Of a DNA stretch of 64,000 nt, positions 40,214 through 49,445 are shown one piece after another (the stretch's first letter is position 1; each line of letters begins with the position of its first letter). Origin of the DNA: Brevirhabdus pacifica (GTDB lineage: Bacteria; Pseudomonadota; Alphaproteobacteria; Rhodobacterales; Rhodobacteraceae); the NCBI RefSeq assembly GCF_002797755.1, contig NZ_PGFI01000011.1, positions 1,550,001 to 1,614,000 on the forward strand, read 5' to 3'. A program made the translations under genes and the position numbers. The notes beneath the pieces were generated by a model. It saw only the letters and a program-made list of their open reading frames with translations, was not told where the DNA came from and did no database searches.

Positions 40214-40894
40214 CTAGGCGGGCACGTCCTCTTCCAGGCCCAGACGGTTGCGGATGAAGGCCAGCGCCACCGACAGCCCGTCGGGCGCGATGCCATGGGC
40301 CATGCCCTTGGAGACATGGGCGTAAACCTCGAACCCGGCTGCGGTCAGCGCGTTGGCGGCATCGGGCAGCGACTGAGGCGGGACCACCTCGTCCTGGTCA
40401 CCGTGGACCAGAAGGACCGGCGGTTTCGAGCGCGCCTCCTCCAGCAGCTCGGGCTGCACCAGCCGGCCCGAGAAGCCGACGATCCCCGCCACCGGCGCCG
40501 CCCGGCGCGGCACCGTGTGCAGCGCCAGCATCGTGCCCTGGGAAAAGCCCACCACGACCATCTGCTCGGGGCTCAACCCCTCTTCGGCCAGCACGGTATC
40601 AAGATAGGCGTCCAGGTCGGCCGCCGCCGACGCGATGCCCGCCTCTGCCGCCTCGGTGCTGGAGCCGTCAAGCCAGGGGATCGGAAACCACTGGAAACCC
40701 ATCGGGTTGTTGACGCAGACCTCGGGCGCGTCGGGGGCCACGAAGACGGTATCGGGAAGATGCGGGGCCAGAGGGTCGGCCAGGCCCAGAAGGTCAGCCC
40801 CGTCGGCCCCATACCCGTGCAGGAAGACCACCACCGATTTGCCCTGACCCGAGGCCGCCGGGCGCCGCCCCTGTTCCAATACGCGCGTCGTCAT
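40214..40894 (-). CDS. Alpha/beta hydrolase (phospholipase/carboxylesterase type)
   Basis: This 226-residue cytosolic esterase has VVVFLHGYGADG (oxyanion region), the nucleophile elbow GFSQGTM, an acidic residue in VHGDQDEVV and a catalytic His in GMAHGIAPDG. It belongs to the short-chain carboxylesterase/lysophospholipase (YpfH/EstB) group. The ATG at 40894 overlaps the alkA stop codon by 4 bp, so it is the third gene of a cobK-alkA-esterase unit. The true substrate is unknown. Confidence 0.88.
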   Translation of the reverse strand: MTTRVLEQGRRPAASGQGKSVVVFLHGYGADGADLLGLADPLAPHLPDTVFVAPDAPEVCVNNPMGFQWFPIPWLDGSSTEAAEAGIASAAADLDAYLDTVLAEEGLSPEQMVVVGFSQGTMLALHTVPRRAAPVAGIVGFSGRLVQPELLEEARSKPPVLLVHGDQDEVVPPQSLPDAANALTAAGFEVYAHVSKGMAHGIAPDGLSVALAFIRNRLGLEEDVPA

Positions 40895-41550
40895 CTGATG
40901 CCTTCCTTCTGCTTTTCCACGTGGTAGTAGGCCCATAGAAGCCGCGCCGCAACCGCCCGCCAGGGCGACCAGGCGCCGGCGATCTCGCGCAGCTGGCGGT
41001 CGGTCGGACGCGCCTCCAGATCGAAGAGAAGGCGCGCGGCTTCCTGCAGGGCCAGATCGCCGGGGGCAAAGACATCGGCCCGGCCCAGCGAGAACATGGC
41101 ATAGATCTCGGCCGTCCAGACCCCGATGCCGGGGACCGCGACCAGCGTCTCCACGACCTCGTCCGTGGGGCTGTGGCGCAGGGCGGCGTAGTCGATGCGC
41201 GCCTCGGCCAGGGCCCTGGCATAGCGGATTTTCTGGCGGGACAGGCCGCAGGCGCGCAGCTCCTCGTCGCTGGCCCGCGCGATCAGCCGGGGACCGCAGC
41301 GGTTGGCGGCCCGCAGCCGGTTCCAGATCGCATCGGCCGCCGCGACCGAGACCTGCTGGCTGACGATGGCGCTCAGCAGCGCCTGAAAGCCGTCCTTGCG
41401 CCGACGAAGCGGCAGCGGGCCGGTCAGTTCCAGCGCATGGGCAAAGCGCGGCTCCAGCCGGGCCAGGTGCGCCGCCCCCTCGGCGACGCAATCGGGCGTC
41501 TCGATGATGCGGCCGACATCGGCGGGCTGTAGGGATGGCCGGTCGCTCAT
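40891..41550 (-). CDS. DNA-3-methyladenine glycosylase II-like protein
   Basis: This 219-residue HhH-GPD DNA repair glycosylase removes alkylated bases. It shows AIVSQQVSVAAADAIW, the helix-hairpin-helix VPGIGVWTAEIYAMFSLG and the catalytic Asp in VFAPGDLALQ. It is the short AlkA form without the N-terminal domain of the Escherichia coli enzyme. Both ends overlap neighbours by ATGA junctions (cobK before, esterase after), which is strong evidence for one transcript. Confidence 0.92.
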   Translation of the reverse strand: MSDRPSLQPADVGRIIETPDCVAEGAAHLARLEPRFAHALELTGPLPLRRRKDGFQALLSAIVSQQVSVAAADAIWNRLRAANRCGPRLIARASDEELRACGLSRQKIRYARALAEARIDYAALRHSPTDEVVETLVAVPGIGVWTAEIYAMFSLGRADVFAPGDLALQEAARLLFDLEARPTDRQLREIAGAWSPWRAVAARLLWAYYHVEKQKEGIR

Positions 41551-42278
41551 AGGGAACGGGCCCAGGCGATTGCGGCCTCCACATCCTCGACGATGCGGCA
41601 GGACGGTTCGGGCGGCCGCTCCAGCAGCAGCACGTCGATGCCCAGCTCACGCGCCGCGTCCAGCTTGGATCGGCTGGCCGCCCCGCCCGCATTCTTGACC
41701 ATCAGAAGATCGACCTCCAACCGCTTGAAAAGGCGGATCTCCTGCGAGACGGAGAACGGCGGCGTGCCTTGCAGATATTCGCCACCCGGATAGGGAAAGG
41801 GTGTTTCGGGCATGTCGATCTGGCGGCAGAAGATGCGCGCGCGGGTCTGCGCCAGCGCCGGCAGCGTCTCGCGCCCCGAGGCGACGAAGACCGTCTGCCC
41901 GGCCTTGATGTGGTTCGCGGCCGCCTCGGCATCGGGCACGAAGGTCCAGCGGTCCCGCGGCCCCGCGCACCAGCCGGGCCGCAGCAGCCGCAGGTGGGGG
42001 ACGCCGCCGGCCTCGCACAGGCGGGTCGTGCGCTCGGTGATGCGGGCGGCGAAGGGATGGGTGGCGTTGATGACCGCGTCGATCCCGGCCCTGTGCAGGT
42101 AGGAGGTGAACCCCTCCTCGCCGCCGAAGCCTCCGACGCGAATGGGCGCACCCACGTCCCGCGCCACCCGGGGCGCGTCGGCATAGCTGAGGGTCAGCCG
42201 GTGGGGCGTTTCGGCCGGCAACCGCGCGGCCAGCGCCCGCGCCTCGCCCGAGCCCGCAAGAAGAAGGATATGAGACAT
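41547..42278 (-). CDS. cobK: Precorrin-6A reductase
   Basis: This 243-residue enzyme reduces the macrocycle of precorrin-6A (or cobalt-precorrin-6A) with NADPH in cobalamin synthesis. It has ILLLAGSGEARALAARL at the N-terminus, VINATHPFAARIT and a VASGRETLPAL segment, then DLLMVKNAGG and SKLDAARELGI, all standard for CobK/CbiJ. No other cob genes are present in the window, so it is detached from the main pathway cluster. It heads a three-gene unit with alkA and an esterase and is divergent from an MFS transporter. Confidence 0.92.
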   Translation of the reverse strand: MSHILLLAGSGEARALAARLPAETPHRLTLSYADAPRVARDVGAPIRVGGFGGEEGFTSYLHRAGIDAVINATHPFAARITERTTRLCEAGGVPHLRLLRPGWCAGPRDRWTFVPDAEAAANHIKAGQTVFVASGRETLPALAQTRARIFCRQIDMPETPFPYPGGEYLQGTPPFSVSQEIRLFKRLEVDLLMVKNAGGAASRSKLDAARELGIDVLLLERPPEPSCRIVEDVEAAIAWARSL

Positions 42279-42390
42279 CCGCCGGACTATACCCCGGCCG
42301 GGCGCCGCTTCAAGTGTGCGAAAATGCCCGATACGGGGTTGGATCCGGCCTGTCTTGCGGCCCCCCCGCATTGGGATTACCAGCTTTGGC

Positions 42391-43671
42391 ATGAACAAGA
42401 TCACCGCCGACCCCCGCACCCGCCGCAACGTCGCGGTCCTGGTCACCGCGCAGGCGCTGCTGGGCGCGCAGTTGCCGATCATCTTCGTGATCGGGGGGCT
42501 GGCGGGCACCTCGCTGGCTACCAACGCCTGTTTCGCGACCGCGCCGATCTCGCTGATCGTGCTGGGTTCGATGCTGATGGCAGCCCCGCTTTCGGGGATC
42601 ATGCAGCGGTTCGGACGGCGCACCGGGTTCATGTTGGGGGCCGCAGGCGGCGCCACGGGCGCCGCGATCTCGGCCTGGGGCCTGATCGAGCAGTCCTTCG
42701 CGATCTTCCTCTTCGGCTCTCTCATCACCGGTGTCTACATGTCGGCCCACGGGTTCTACCGCTTTGCCGCCGCCGACACCGCCTCCGAGGCGTTCCGCCC
42801 CAAGGCGATCAGCTACGTGATGGCGGGGGGCCTCGCCTCGGCGGTGATTGGTCCGCAGATGGTCAAGTTGACGGCCGACGCGGCGGCGACCCCGTTCCTG
42901 GGGGCCTACATCTCGGTGATCGCGATCAACGTGATCGGCGCCTTCCTCTTCCTGATGCTGGACATCCCCCGCCCCGTGGTCGACCGGACGCAGCCCGTCC
43001 AGGGCCGCAGCCGGATGGAGATGCTGCGCTCGCCCCGGATCGCGGTCGCGATTATCTGCGCCATGGTCTCCTACGCGCTGATGAACCTGATCATGACCTC
43101 GACGCCCCTGGCCGTCGTTGGCGCGGGCTATGACAAGTCCCACGCCGCCGACGTGGTCACCGGCCACGTGCTGGCCATGTACGCCCCCTCGTTCTTCACC
43201 GGCCACCTGATCGCCCGGTTCGGGGTCGAGCGGATCGTCGCCACGGGCCTCGCGATCCTGGCCGGCGCCGGTGTCGTCGCGTTGGCGGGTTTCCAGTTGA
43301 TGCATTTCTTCGGCGCGCTGGTCCTTCTGGGGATCGGCTGGAACTTCGGGTTCATCGGCGCCACCACGATGCTCGCCGGCGCCCACAGCCCGGCCGAACG
43401 CGGCCGCATCCAGGGCATCAACGATGTCTTCGTCTTCGGCATGGTGACGGTGGCGTCCTTCGCCTCGGGCGGGCTGATGAACTGTGCCGGCACGACCGCG
43501 ATCGCGGGCTGGACAGCGGTCAACCTGGCGATGGTGCCCTTCCTGACGCTGGCAGGGGGCGCGCTGATCTGGCTGGCGCTTCAGGCCCGCCGTCCGGCGA
43601 TGGCCGAAGAAGCCGAGGCCGTTACCAGCGGCCCGTTGCCGCCCGAAGCAGAAGCGCCCCGCGACGTCTGA
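42391..43671 (+). CDS. MFS transporter
   Basis: This 426-residue inner-membrane protein has about twelve helices and the MFS loop motif MQRFGRRTGFMLG between helices 2 and 3. The ATG at 42391 is preferred over one 25 codons upstream, since the added residues are basic and Pro-rich. The C-terminal tail overlaps the convergent squalene/phytoene synthase-like gene by 50 bp. The pattern resembles a YfkF/multidrug-type subgroup; cargo unknown. Confidence 0.88.
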   Translation: MNKITADPRTRRNVAVLVTAQALLGAQLPIIFVIGGLAGTSLATNACFATAPISLIVLGSMLMAAPLSGIMQRFGRRTGFMLGAAGGATGAAISAWGLIEQSFAIFLFGSLITGVYMSAHGFYRFAAADTASEAFRPKAISYVMAGGLASAVIGPQMVKLTADAAATPFLGAYISVIAINVIGAFLFLMLDIPRPVVDRTQPVQGRSRMEMLRSPRIAVAIICAMVSYALMNLIMTSTPLAVVGAGYDKSHAADVVTGHVLAMYAPSFFTGHLIARFGVERIVATGLAILAGAGVVALAGFQLMHFFGALVLLGIGWNFGFIGATTMLAGAHSPAERGRIQGINDVFVFGMVTVASFASGGLMNCAGTTAIAGWTAVNLAMVPFLTLAGGALIWLALQARRPAMAEEAEAVTSGPLPPEAEAPRDV

Positions 43672-44446
43672 ATTCCGAGGTTTCGACCAGGCCGGTCGCG
43701 ACGGTTTCGGGATCGCGGCGGGCCGCGGACAGGGTCGGACCCGCGCGCCATGCCGCCAGCATCGCGGCCCCCGCCGGCCCACGCAGCCTCACCCGCTGTC
43801 GCCGGGCCTTGCGCAGCTTTTCCAGCCCCTCACCGGCCAATGCGGACACTGCCGACGGTGACAGGTCGGGCAAGGGGGACCGCCCCCGCGCCAGCCAGTC
43901 CGGGACCGAGCGTAGCCAGGCCGCAAGCCCCGCCGCCGCGCCCAGGTCGCGCACCACCGGTTCGGCCGCCGCATCGGCACCCAGAAGCCGCGCCGACAAC
44001 CACATCAGGTGACCGCTGGTGCGGTCGAGGTGGGACCAGAGCGCGCCCTCCTCGGCAAAGCCCTCGCCGGCGATGTCCCAGCGGCGGGCATCGATCATCG
44101 CCTCGGTCAGGGGGCGCGCCCAATCCTGACCGGCCAGCAGGCCCGACAGGGGGGCCGCAACGCCCAGCACGCGCGAGGGCTGGCCGCCATAGACCCCCTC
44201 CAGCGCGTCGCGCCACCATTGCAGGCGCATCTCGGCGATCAGTGGCTCCTGCGTGACCCAGGGGGCGCGGCTGATTTCGACGTTGAAGGCGTAAAGCGGG
44301 AAGAGGACGGCCCGCGCCGAAGGCGAGGCGGCCATCGCCGCCAGAAAGCGGTCGGGATCGGCGCGCTGGACCAGTTCGGCGCTGGCCTCAAGGCCGTTGG
44401 CGTCGCCTACCCCCAAGCCCCCGCTTCCGGCCGCGCCTGTGGTCAT
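43622..44446 (-). CDS. Squalene/phytoene synthase family protein
   Basis: This 274-residue protein has helical prenyl-synthase-like features, including FLAAMAASPSARAVLFPLYAFN and MRLQWWRDALEGVYGG. The two Asp-rich substrate motifs of true phytoene synthase (D-x-x-x-D) are poorly kept, so it may be a non-catalytic relative like the complex I assembly factor NDUFAF6 rather than a carotenoid enzyme. Its ATG overlaps the cimA stop codon by 4 bp, so it follows cimA on one transcript. Its 3' end overlaps the convergent MFS gene by 50 bp. Confidence 0.8.
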   Translation of the reverse strand: MTTGAAGSGGLGVGDANGLEASAELVQRADPDRFLAAMAASPSARAVLFPLYAFNVEISRAPWVTQEPLIAEMRLQWWRDALEGVYGGQPSRVLGVAAPLSGLLAGQDWARPLTEAMIDARRWDIAGEGFAEEGALWSHLDRTSGHLMWLSARLLGADAAAEPVVRDLGAAAGLAAWLRSVPDWLARGRSPLPDLSPSAVSALAGEGLEKLRKARRQRVRLRGPAGAAMLAAWRAGPTLSAARRDPETVATGLVETSEFRRRGALLLRAATGRW

Positions 44447-46062
44447 GCCGGCGCCCCGTCCCGCACCAGTTTCCAGGTGATGGCGTCCAGAAGCGCCTCG
44501 AACGAGGCGTCGACTATGTTGGGCGAAACACCGACCGTCGACCAGCGGCGTCCGGCGCTGTCCTCGCTGTCGATGATGACGCGGGTCACGGCCTCGGTGC
44601 CGCCGGCTGTGATGCGGACCTTGAAGTCCACCAGCCGCATGTCGTCGATATAGCTCTGGTAAGGTCCCAGATCCTTGGCCAAGGCCGTCGCCAGCGCGTT
44701 GATGGGGCCTTGGTCGTTGCCGGATTCGTCCATGCTTTCGCTGACCGACATCATCTTCTCGCCGCCTATCTTCACGACGACGACGGCCTCGGACAGGGTG
44801 ACCATGCGGTTGCGCTTGTTCTTGCGCCGCTCGACGGTGACCCGATAGCGCTTCACCTCGAAGAAATCGGGCAGCAGGCCAAGGGCACGCCGCGCCAGCA
44901 ACTCGAACGAGGCCTGGGCCGTGTCGTAGCTATAGCCCTGATCCTCGCGGTCCTTGATGTCGTCGAGGATGCGGGCCAGACGCTTGTCGTCGCGGTCCAC
45001 CTCGATCCCGGCTTCGACCAGCCGCTTGCGCAGGTTCGACTGCCCGGCCTGGTTCGACATGGGCACGATGCGGCTGTTGCCGACGCTGGCCGGGTCCACA
45101 TGCTCGTAGGTGGTCGGATCTTTCAGGATGGCAGAGGCATGCAGCCCCGCCTTATGGGCAAAGGCCGAAGCCCCGACATAGGCCGCGTGCTTGTTGGGCA
45201 CCCGGTTCAGGATGTCGTCCAGCAGACGGCTGAGCCGGGTCAGGCGCGGCAGCGCGTCATCGGCAACTCCCAGCTCGAACATCGAGGCGAAGGGCTCCTT
45301 CAGCCGCAGCGTGCCGATCAGCGAGACCAGATTGGCGTTGCCGCACCGCTCACCCAGCCCGTTCAGCGTGCCCTGGATCTGGCGTGCGCCCGCCTCGACC
45401 GCGGCCAGCGAGTTGGCGACCGCGTTCTCGGTGTCGTTGTGGGTGTGGATGCCCAGCCGGTCGCCGGGGATGCCGGCGGCGATCACCTCGGCGGTGATGC
45501 GCCCGACCTCGCTTGGAAGGGTGCCGCCGTTGGTGTCGCACAGCACGACCCAGCGTGCGCCCGCGTCCAGCGCGGCGCGGGCACAGGCAAGCGCATAGCC
45601 GGGGTTGGCCTTGTAGCCGTCGAAGAAATGCTCGGCGTCGAACAGCGCCTCGCGCCCTTCGGCCACCAGATGCGCGATCGAGCGTTCGATGTTCTCGAGG
45701 TTCTCGTCCAGCGTGATGCCAAGGGCGGTTTCGACGTGAAAGTCGTGGCTCTTGCCGACCAGACAGACGGCGGGGGTGCCGGCGTTGGTGACGGCGGCCA
45801 GAACCTCGTCATTCTCGGCCGAGCGGCCGGCGCGCTTGGTCATGCCGAAGGCGGTCATGGTGGCGCGGGTGCTTGGGGTCTCGGCGAAGAACTCGCTATC
45901 GGTGGGGTTGGCGCCGGGCCAGCCGCCTTCGATGTAATCGACACCCAGCTCATCCAGCGCGCGGGCGATCTGGACCTTTTCGGCGGTCGAGAATTGCACG
46001 CCCTGGGTCTGTTGCCCATCGCGCAGGGTGGTATCGTAGAGGTAAAGGCGTTCGCGGGTCAT
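44443..46062 (-). CDS. cimA: (R)-citramalate synthase
   Basis: This 539-residue enzyme condenses acetyl-CoA and pyruvate into citramalate, the threonine-independent start of isoleucine synthesis. It has LYDTTLRDGQQTQGVQFS, YIEGGWPGANPTD, a metal-binding HTHNDTENAVANS and the NGLGERCGNANL motif, followed by a C-terminal LeuA allosteric domain (about residues 400-530) for isoleucine feedback. The length and GGWPGANP motif separate it from isopropylmalate and homocitrate synthases. It is followed by the squalene/phytoene synthase-like gene and preceded by cysS with a 73-bp gap. Confidence 0.94.
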   Translation of the reverse strand: MTRERLYLYDTTLRDGQQTQGVQFSTAEKVQIARALDELGVDYIEGGWPGANPTDSEFFAETPSTRATMTAFGMTKRAGRSAENDEVLAAVTNAGTPAVCLVGKSHDFHVETALGITLDENLENIERSIAHLVAEGREALFDAEHFFDGYKANPGYALACARAALDAGARWVVLCDTNGGTLPSEVGRITAEVIAAGIPGDRLGIHTHNDTENAVANSLAAVEAGARQIQGTLNGLGERCGNANLVSLIGTLRLKEPFASMFELGVADDALPRLTRLSRLLDDILNRVPNKHAAYVGASAFAHKAGLHASAILKDPTTYEHVDPASVGNSRIVPMSNQAGQSNLRKRLVEAGIEVDRDDKRLARILDDIKDREDQGYSYDTAQASFELLARRALGLLPDFFEVKRYRVTVERRKNKRNRMVTLSEAVVVVKIGGEKMMSVSESMDESGNDQGPINALATALAKDLGPYQSYIDDMRLVDFKVRITAGGTEAVTRVIIDSEDSAGRRWSTVGVSPNIVDASFEALLDAITWKLVRDGAPA

Positions 46063-46135
46063 CGGCGGACCCTCCCTTTGCTAACGCTGGTGGGGGTGGA
46101 GTGGACGGGTCGCCGGGCCGCGGCGGGGGCGCGCA

Positions 46136-47506
46136 TCAGATCAGCCCCTCGATGGCGGCGGGATCGAAGCCGGGCCCGGGAACAAGGTCCACGCCCGTCT
46201 TGCTCATGCGGACATCGACGCCGGCGGCGACAAGCGCCTGCTTCAGCGCATCGACCTGCGAGAAATCCTTGCTGACCATCGCCTCGGCCCGGCGCGCGGC
46301 CAGCGCCTCGGCAAAGGCGCTGAGATCGGCGGCGGGGGCTTCGGCCCAATCGCCCATTCCCGGCTCCAGCAGACCCAGCATCGCGGCCGAAGCCAGCAGC
46401 TCGGCCGCCTGCCCGGCGCTTGCCAGGCGGTGCATCTCGGTGATGGCTCCGGCGGTATTCAGATCATCGGCCAGGCAGGCCAGCACGGCGGCGTCGGGCT
46501 GCGGTGCAGCCGTCACGCCCCGGCACAGGGCGCGCCACTTGCGCAGGGTCGCCGCGGCCTCCTGGGCCTTGCGCTCGGTCCAGTCCATTGGCTTGCCGTA
46601 GTGGGTCGACAGGAAGACGAAGCGGATCACCTCGCCGGGGATGCCCTGGTCGATCAGGTCGCGCACGGTGAAGAAATTGCCCAGCGACTTGGACATCTTC
46701 TTGCCCTCGACCTGAAGCATCTCGTTATGCATCCAGACCCGGGCGAAATCCGAATTCGGGTTGGCACAACAGCTTTGGGCGATCTCGTTCTCATGGTGGG
46801 GAAACATCAGGTCGTTGCCGCCGCCGTGGATGTCGAAGCTTTCGCCCAGCAGGTCGCGGCTCATGGCCGAGCATTCGATGTGCCAACCGGGCCGCCCCCT
46901 GCCCCATGGGCTGTCCCAGCCCGGCAGATCGGGGCCCGAGGGTTTCCACAGGACGAAATCCATCGGATTGCGCTTGTAGGGCGCCACCTCGACCCGTGCC
47001 CCGGCGATCATGTCATCGATCGAACGGCCCGACAGCCGGCCGTATCGGTCATAGCTTTCGACCGAGAAGAGGACGTGCCCCTCGGCCTCATACGCATGGC
47101 CCGAGGCGATGAGCTGCTCGATCATGGCGATCATGCCGTCGACAAATTCGGTGGCGCGGGGGGTGACCGTGGGCGTCAGGTTGCCCAGGGCGGCCATGTC
47201 CTCAAGATACCAGGCCGCCGTCTCGTCCGTGATCTCGCGGATGGGGCGGCCCGTCTCGGCGGCGCGGGCGTTTATCTTGTCGTCGATGTCGGTGATGTTG
47301 CGCACGTAGCGGACATGCTCCGGCCCGTAGACATGGCGCAGCAGCCGGAACAGCACGTCGAAAACGATGGCGGGACGGGCGTTGCCCATGTGGGCGCGGT
47401 CATAGACCGTCGGCCCACAGACATACATCCGCACGTTCTGCGGATCGATGGGGCGGAACAGCTCCTTGCTGCGTGTCGCCGTGTTCGTCAGTCGGATGTC
47501 GCTCAT
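46136..47506 (-). CDS. cysS: Cysteine-tRNA ligase
   Basis: This 456-residue class I synthetase charges tRNA-Cys. The zinc Cys lies in [10 protein letters not shown], the HIGH-type motif is HMGNARP, further Zn ligands lie in [13 protein letters not shown] and [14 protein letters not shown], and the KMSKS motif is KKMSKSLGN. The open frame runs 30 codons upstream, but ATG 47506 starts the conserved sequence. It is co-directional with cimA. Confidence 0.97.
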   Translation of the reverse strand: MSDIRLTNTATRSKELFRPIDPQNVRMYVCGPTVYDRAHMGNARPAIVFDVLFRLLRHVYGPEHVRYVRNITDIDDKINARAAETGRPIREITDETAAWYLEDMAALGNLTPTVTPRATEFVDGMIAMIEQLIASGHAYEAEGHVLFSVESYDRYGRLSGRSIDDMIAGARVEVAPYKRNPMDFVLWKPSGPDLPGWDSPWGRGRPGWHIECSAMSRDLLGESFDIHGGGNDLMFPHHENEIAQSCCANPNSDFARVWMHNEMLQVEGKKMSKSLGNFFTVRDLIDQGIPGEVIRFVFLSTHYGKPMDWTERKAQEAAATLRKWRALCRGVTAAPQPDAAVLACLADDLNTAGAITEMHRLASAGQAAELLASAAMLGLLEPGMGDWAEAPAADLSAFAEALAARRAEAMVSKDFSQVDALKQALVAAGVDVRMSKTGVDLVPGPGFDPAAIEGLI

Positions 47507-47710
47507 GTCGCCTCGCGCCGTTCGTTCCCCGTGCGGGCCCGGCACTCTCAACGTTGCATGAGAACAAAGGATCGGACCCGCGTGACCTGATGTCACCCGA
47601 TAATGCAGTCACCGATGATGCAGATCGTCCTTGCCATGGGGATCCGATACCCCTTTGCCCCGGCACGATCAAGATCAAAGCGGCCCGGGCCCGCCCCCCG
47701 GGGGCGGCGC

Positions 47711-47744
47711 AAAAGAAAAGGGCGCCCGGAAAACCGGACGCCCC
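47711..47744 (-). terminator. Intrinsic terminator of the porin gene
   Basis: On the minus strand GGGGCGTCCGG, a TTTT loop and CCGGGCGCCC form a stem with one mismatch, followed by TTTTCTTTT. It lies 25 bp past the stop codon of the outer-membrane protein gene. Confidence 0.88.
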
Positions 47745-47768
47745 GACCGTCTTGCGACGGGATCGCGA

Positions 47769-48359
47769 TCAGAAGTGGAAGCTGACGCGTGCAGTGGCGG
47801 TGGTGCCGCTCAGGTCGTTGGTGGAGTTCCCGAAGTCCTTGAACTCCTGGTAGTTCACTTCACCACCGACGGAGACGCTGTCGGAGACCTTGTATGCGGT
47901 ACCCAGACCGACCAGGTAGCCCGAGCCGTCCTGCTCGACGCCGTTGAAGGTACCCTGTGCGAGGGCGCCACCGACCTGACCGTAGACCAGGGTGCGGCCC
48001 AGGTCGTAACCGGCCTTCAGCTTCAGGCGGGCCAGATCTTCGATCTTGCCGGTGCCGGTCGACACGTCCATGTCAGCCGCGTTGTAGTCGATTTCGCCGC
48101 CGACGACATAGTTGCCCATGTCATAGAGGTAACCGGCGTGCACGCCGCCCAGAACGCCTTCGGCTTCGCCGTTGGCGGGGGTGTCGAGCTTACCATAGCC
48201 CAGGTTCGCACCGACGTAGCCACCGGTCCAGTCCTGCGAAGCCACGTAAACGGGCGCGGGTGCGATCACGACGGGCTCTTGCACCGCAACCGAAGCGCTG
48301 CCTGCAAAAGCGGGAGCCGCGAGGGCTGCGAATACTGCTGTTGTTGCCAGGATTTTCAT
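47769..48359 (-). CDS. Small outer-membrane beta-barrel protein
   Basis: This 196-residue protein has a signal peptide (MKILATTAVFAALAAPAFA, cleavage before G) and, after a short linker, alternating hydrophobic strands such as WTGGYVGANLGYG and GYLYDMGNYVVGGEIDY, ending in the Phe-terminated strand ATARVSFHF recognised by the BAM complex. This is the eight-stranded opacity/OmpA-like porin pattern. ATG 48359 has AAGGA upstream. It has its own terminator and a 330-bp AT-richer promoter region. Pore function or adhesin role cannot be assigned. Confidence 0.88.
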   Translation of the reverse strand: MKILATTAVFAALAAPAFAGSASVAVQEPVVIAPAPVYVASQDWTGGYVGANLGYGKLDTPANGEAEGVLGGVHAGYLYDMGNYVVGGEIDYNAADMDVSTGTGKIEDLARLKLKAGYDLGRTLVYGQVGGALAQGTFNGVEQDGSGYLVGLGTAYKVSDSVSVGGEVNYQEFKDFGNSTNDLSGTTATARVSFHF

Positions 48360-48689
48360 TCGTAACATCCTTCTTGATTTCCTGCCCCGGGGATGGGGCA
48401 TACCGAAGGCCGCCTCGTTGCGACCGCTCGGTTAGAAGACGCACAGGCACCGGTTCCGTTCCTTCATCCAGCGACAAATCCGTTATCGATCTTACCTGCG
48501 CGGAAACCAGCCGGTGGGTGGTTCCGAATCATATTTTTCACAGGCTGCTTTCTGCCGATTTTCATTCATTTTTCCGCTGTTGCTATTTGGGCACGCCGGA
48601 TTCTACTCATGCCTCACGAACGCGTGACAAAGTCGGAGGCAAACCCGCATGGTAAAAGCGAAAATCAGGATCGCGGAAAAGGAACGAAA
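48360..48689. other. 330-bp divergent promoter region
   Basis: This gap between the divergent porin and SDR genes is clearly more AT-rich than its flanks, with stretches such as CATATTTTTCAC near 48530. It should hold both promoters. I could not fix a convincing -35/-10 pair or an RNA gene. Confidence 0.45.
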
Positions 48690-49445
48690 ATGCGGGACAC
48701 GGAGCTGAAAGCGGTCGTTACGGGGGGCGCTTCGGGACTGGGACGGGCGACGGGGGCGCTACTGGCGGCCAAGGGGGCCGCGGTCACCCTTCTGGATCTG
48801 GATGACGCGGCGGGCACGCGCGCGGCCGGCGAAATCGGCGCGGGGTTCCAACAGGTCGACGTGACCGACGCCGAGGGGGCCCGGCGCGCCGTCGATGCCG
48901 CCGCCGAGGCCATGGGCGGGCTGACCCTTTGCGTGAACTGTGCCGGCATTGCCACCGGGCAGCGCACCGTGGGGCGTGACGGGCCCCATCCACTGGACGG
49001 GTTCCGGCGCACGATCGACATCAACCTTGTCGGCAGCTTCAACATCCTGCGGCTGGCGGCGGACGTGATGGCCCGCAACCCGCCCAATGACGAGGGCGAG
49101 CGCGGGGTCATCGTCAACACCGCCTCCGTGGCGGCCTTCGAGGGGCAGAAGGGCCAGGCCGCCTATGCCGCCTCCAAGTCCGGGATCACGGGGTTGAGCC
49201 TGCCGGTCGCGCGTGACCTTGCCACCCTCGGCATTCGTGTGATGGCGATTGCCCCCGGCGTCTTCATGACCCCCATGCTCGAAGGTCTGGGAGAGGAGAT
49301 CATCGCCGAGCTGAGCCGCGACGTGGTTTTCCCGAAACGCCTGGGCCGCCCCGAGGAATTCGCGCGGCTGGTGCATTTCATCGCCGGCTGCCCCTATCTC
49401 AACGGCACGACGATTCGGCTGGACGGCGCGTTGAGGATGCAGTGA
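48690..49445 (+). CDS. SDR family oxidoreductase (3-hydroxyacyl-CoA dehydrogenase type 2-like)
   Basis: This 251-residue short-chain dehydrogenase has the NAD motif VVTGGASGLGRATG, CVNCAGIA, the catalytic Ser in VNTASVAAF, the YAASK catalytic Tyr-Lys pair and APGVFMTPML. The GQRTVGRDGPHPLDGF segment and the DVVFPKRLGRPEEFA end are typical of HSD17B10-like 3-hydroxyacyl-CoA dehydrogenases. AAAAGGAAC precedes the ATG at 48690. The stop overlaps the next ATG by 1 bp (TGATG), so it is coupled to the Ada-motif-like gene. Confidence 0.88.
   Translation: MRDTELKAVVTGGASGLGRATGALLAAKGAAVTLLDLDDAAGTRAAGEIGAGFQQVDVTDAEGARRAVDAAAEAMGGLTLCVNCAGIATGQRTVGRDGPHPLDGFRRTIDINLVGSFNILRLAADVMARNPPNDEGERGVIVNTASVAAFEGQKGQAAYAASKSGITGLSLPVARDLATLGIRVMAIAPGVFMTPMLEGLGEEIIAELSRDVVFPKRLGRPEEFARLVHFIAGCPYLNGTTIRLDGALRMQ

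Noticed and set aside
41547-42278. Local cobalamin biosynthesis cluster
   Set aside because: cobK is the only cob gene found; its partners are alkA and an esterase.
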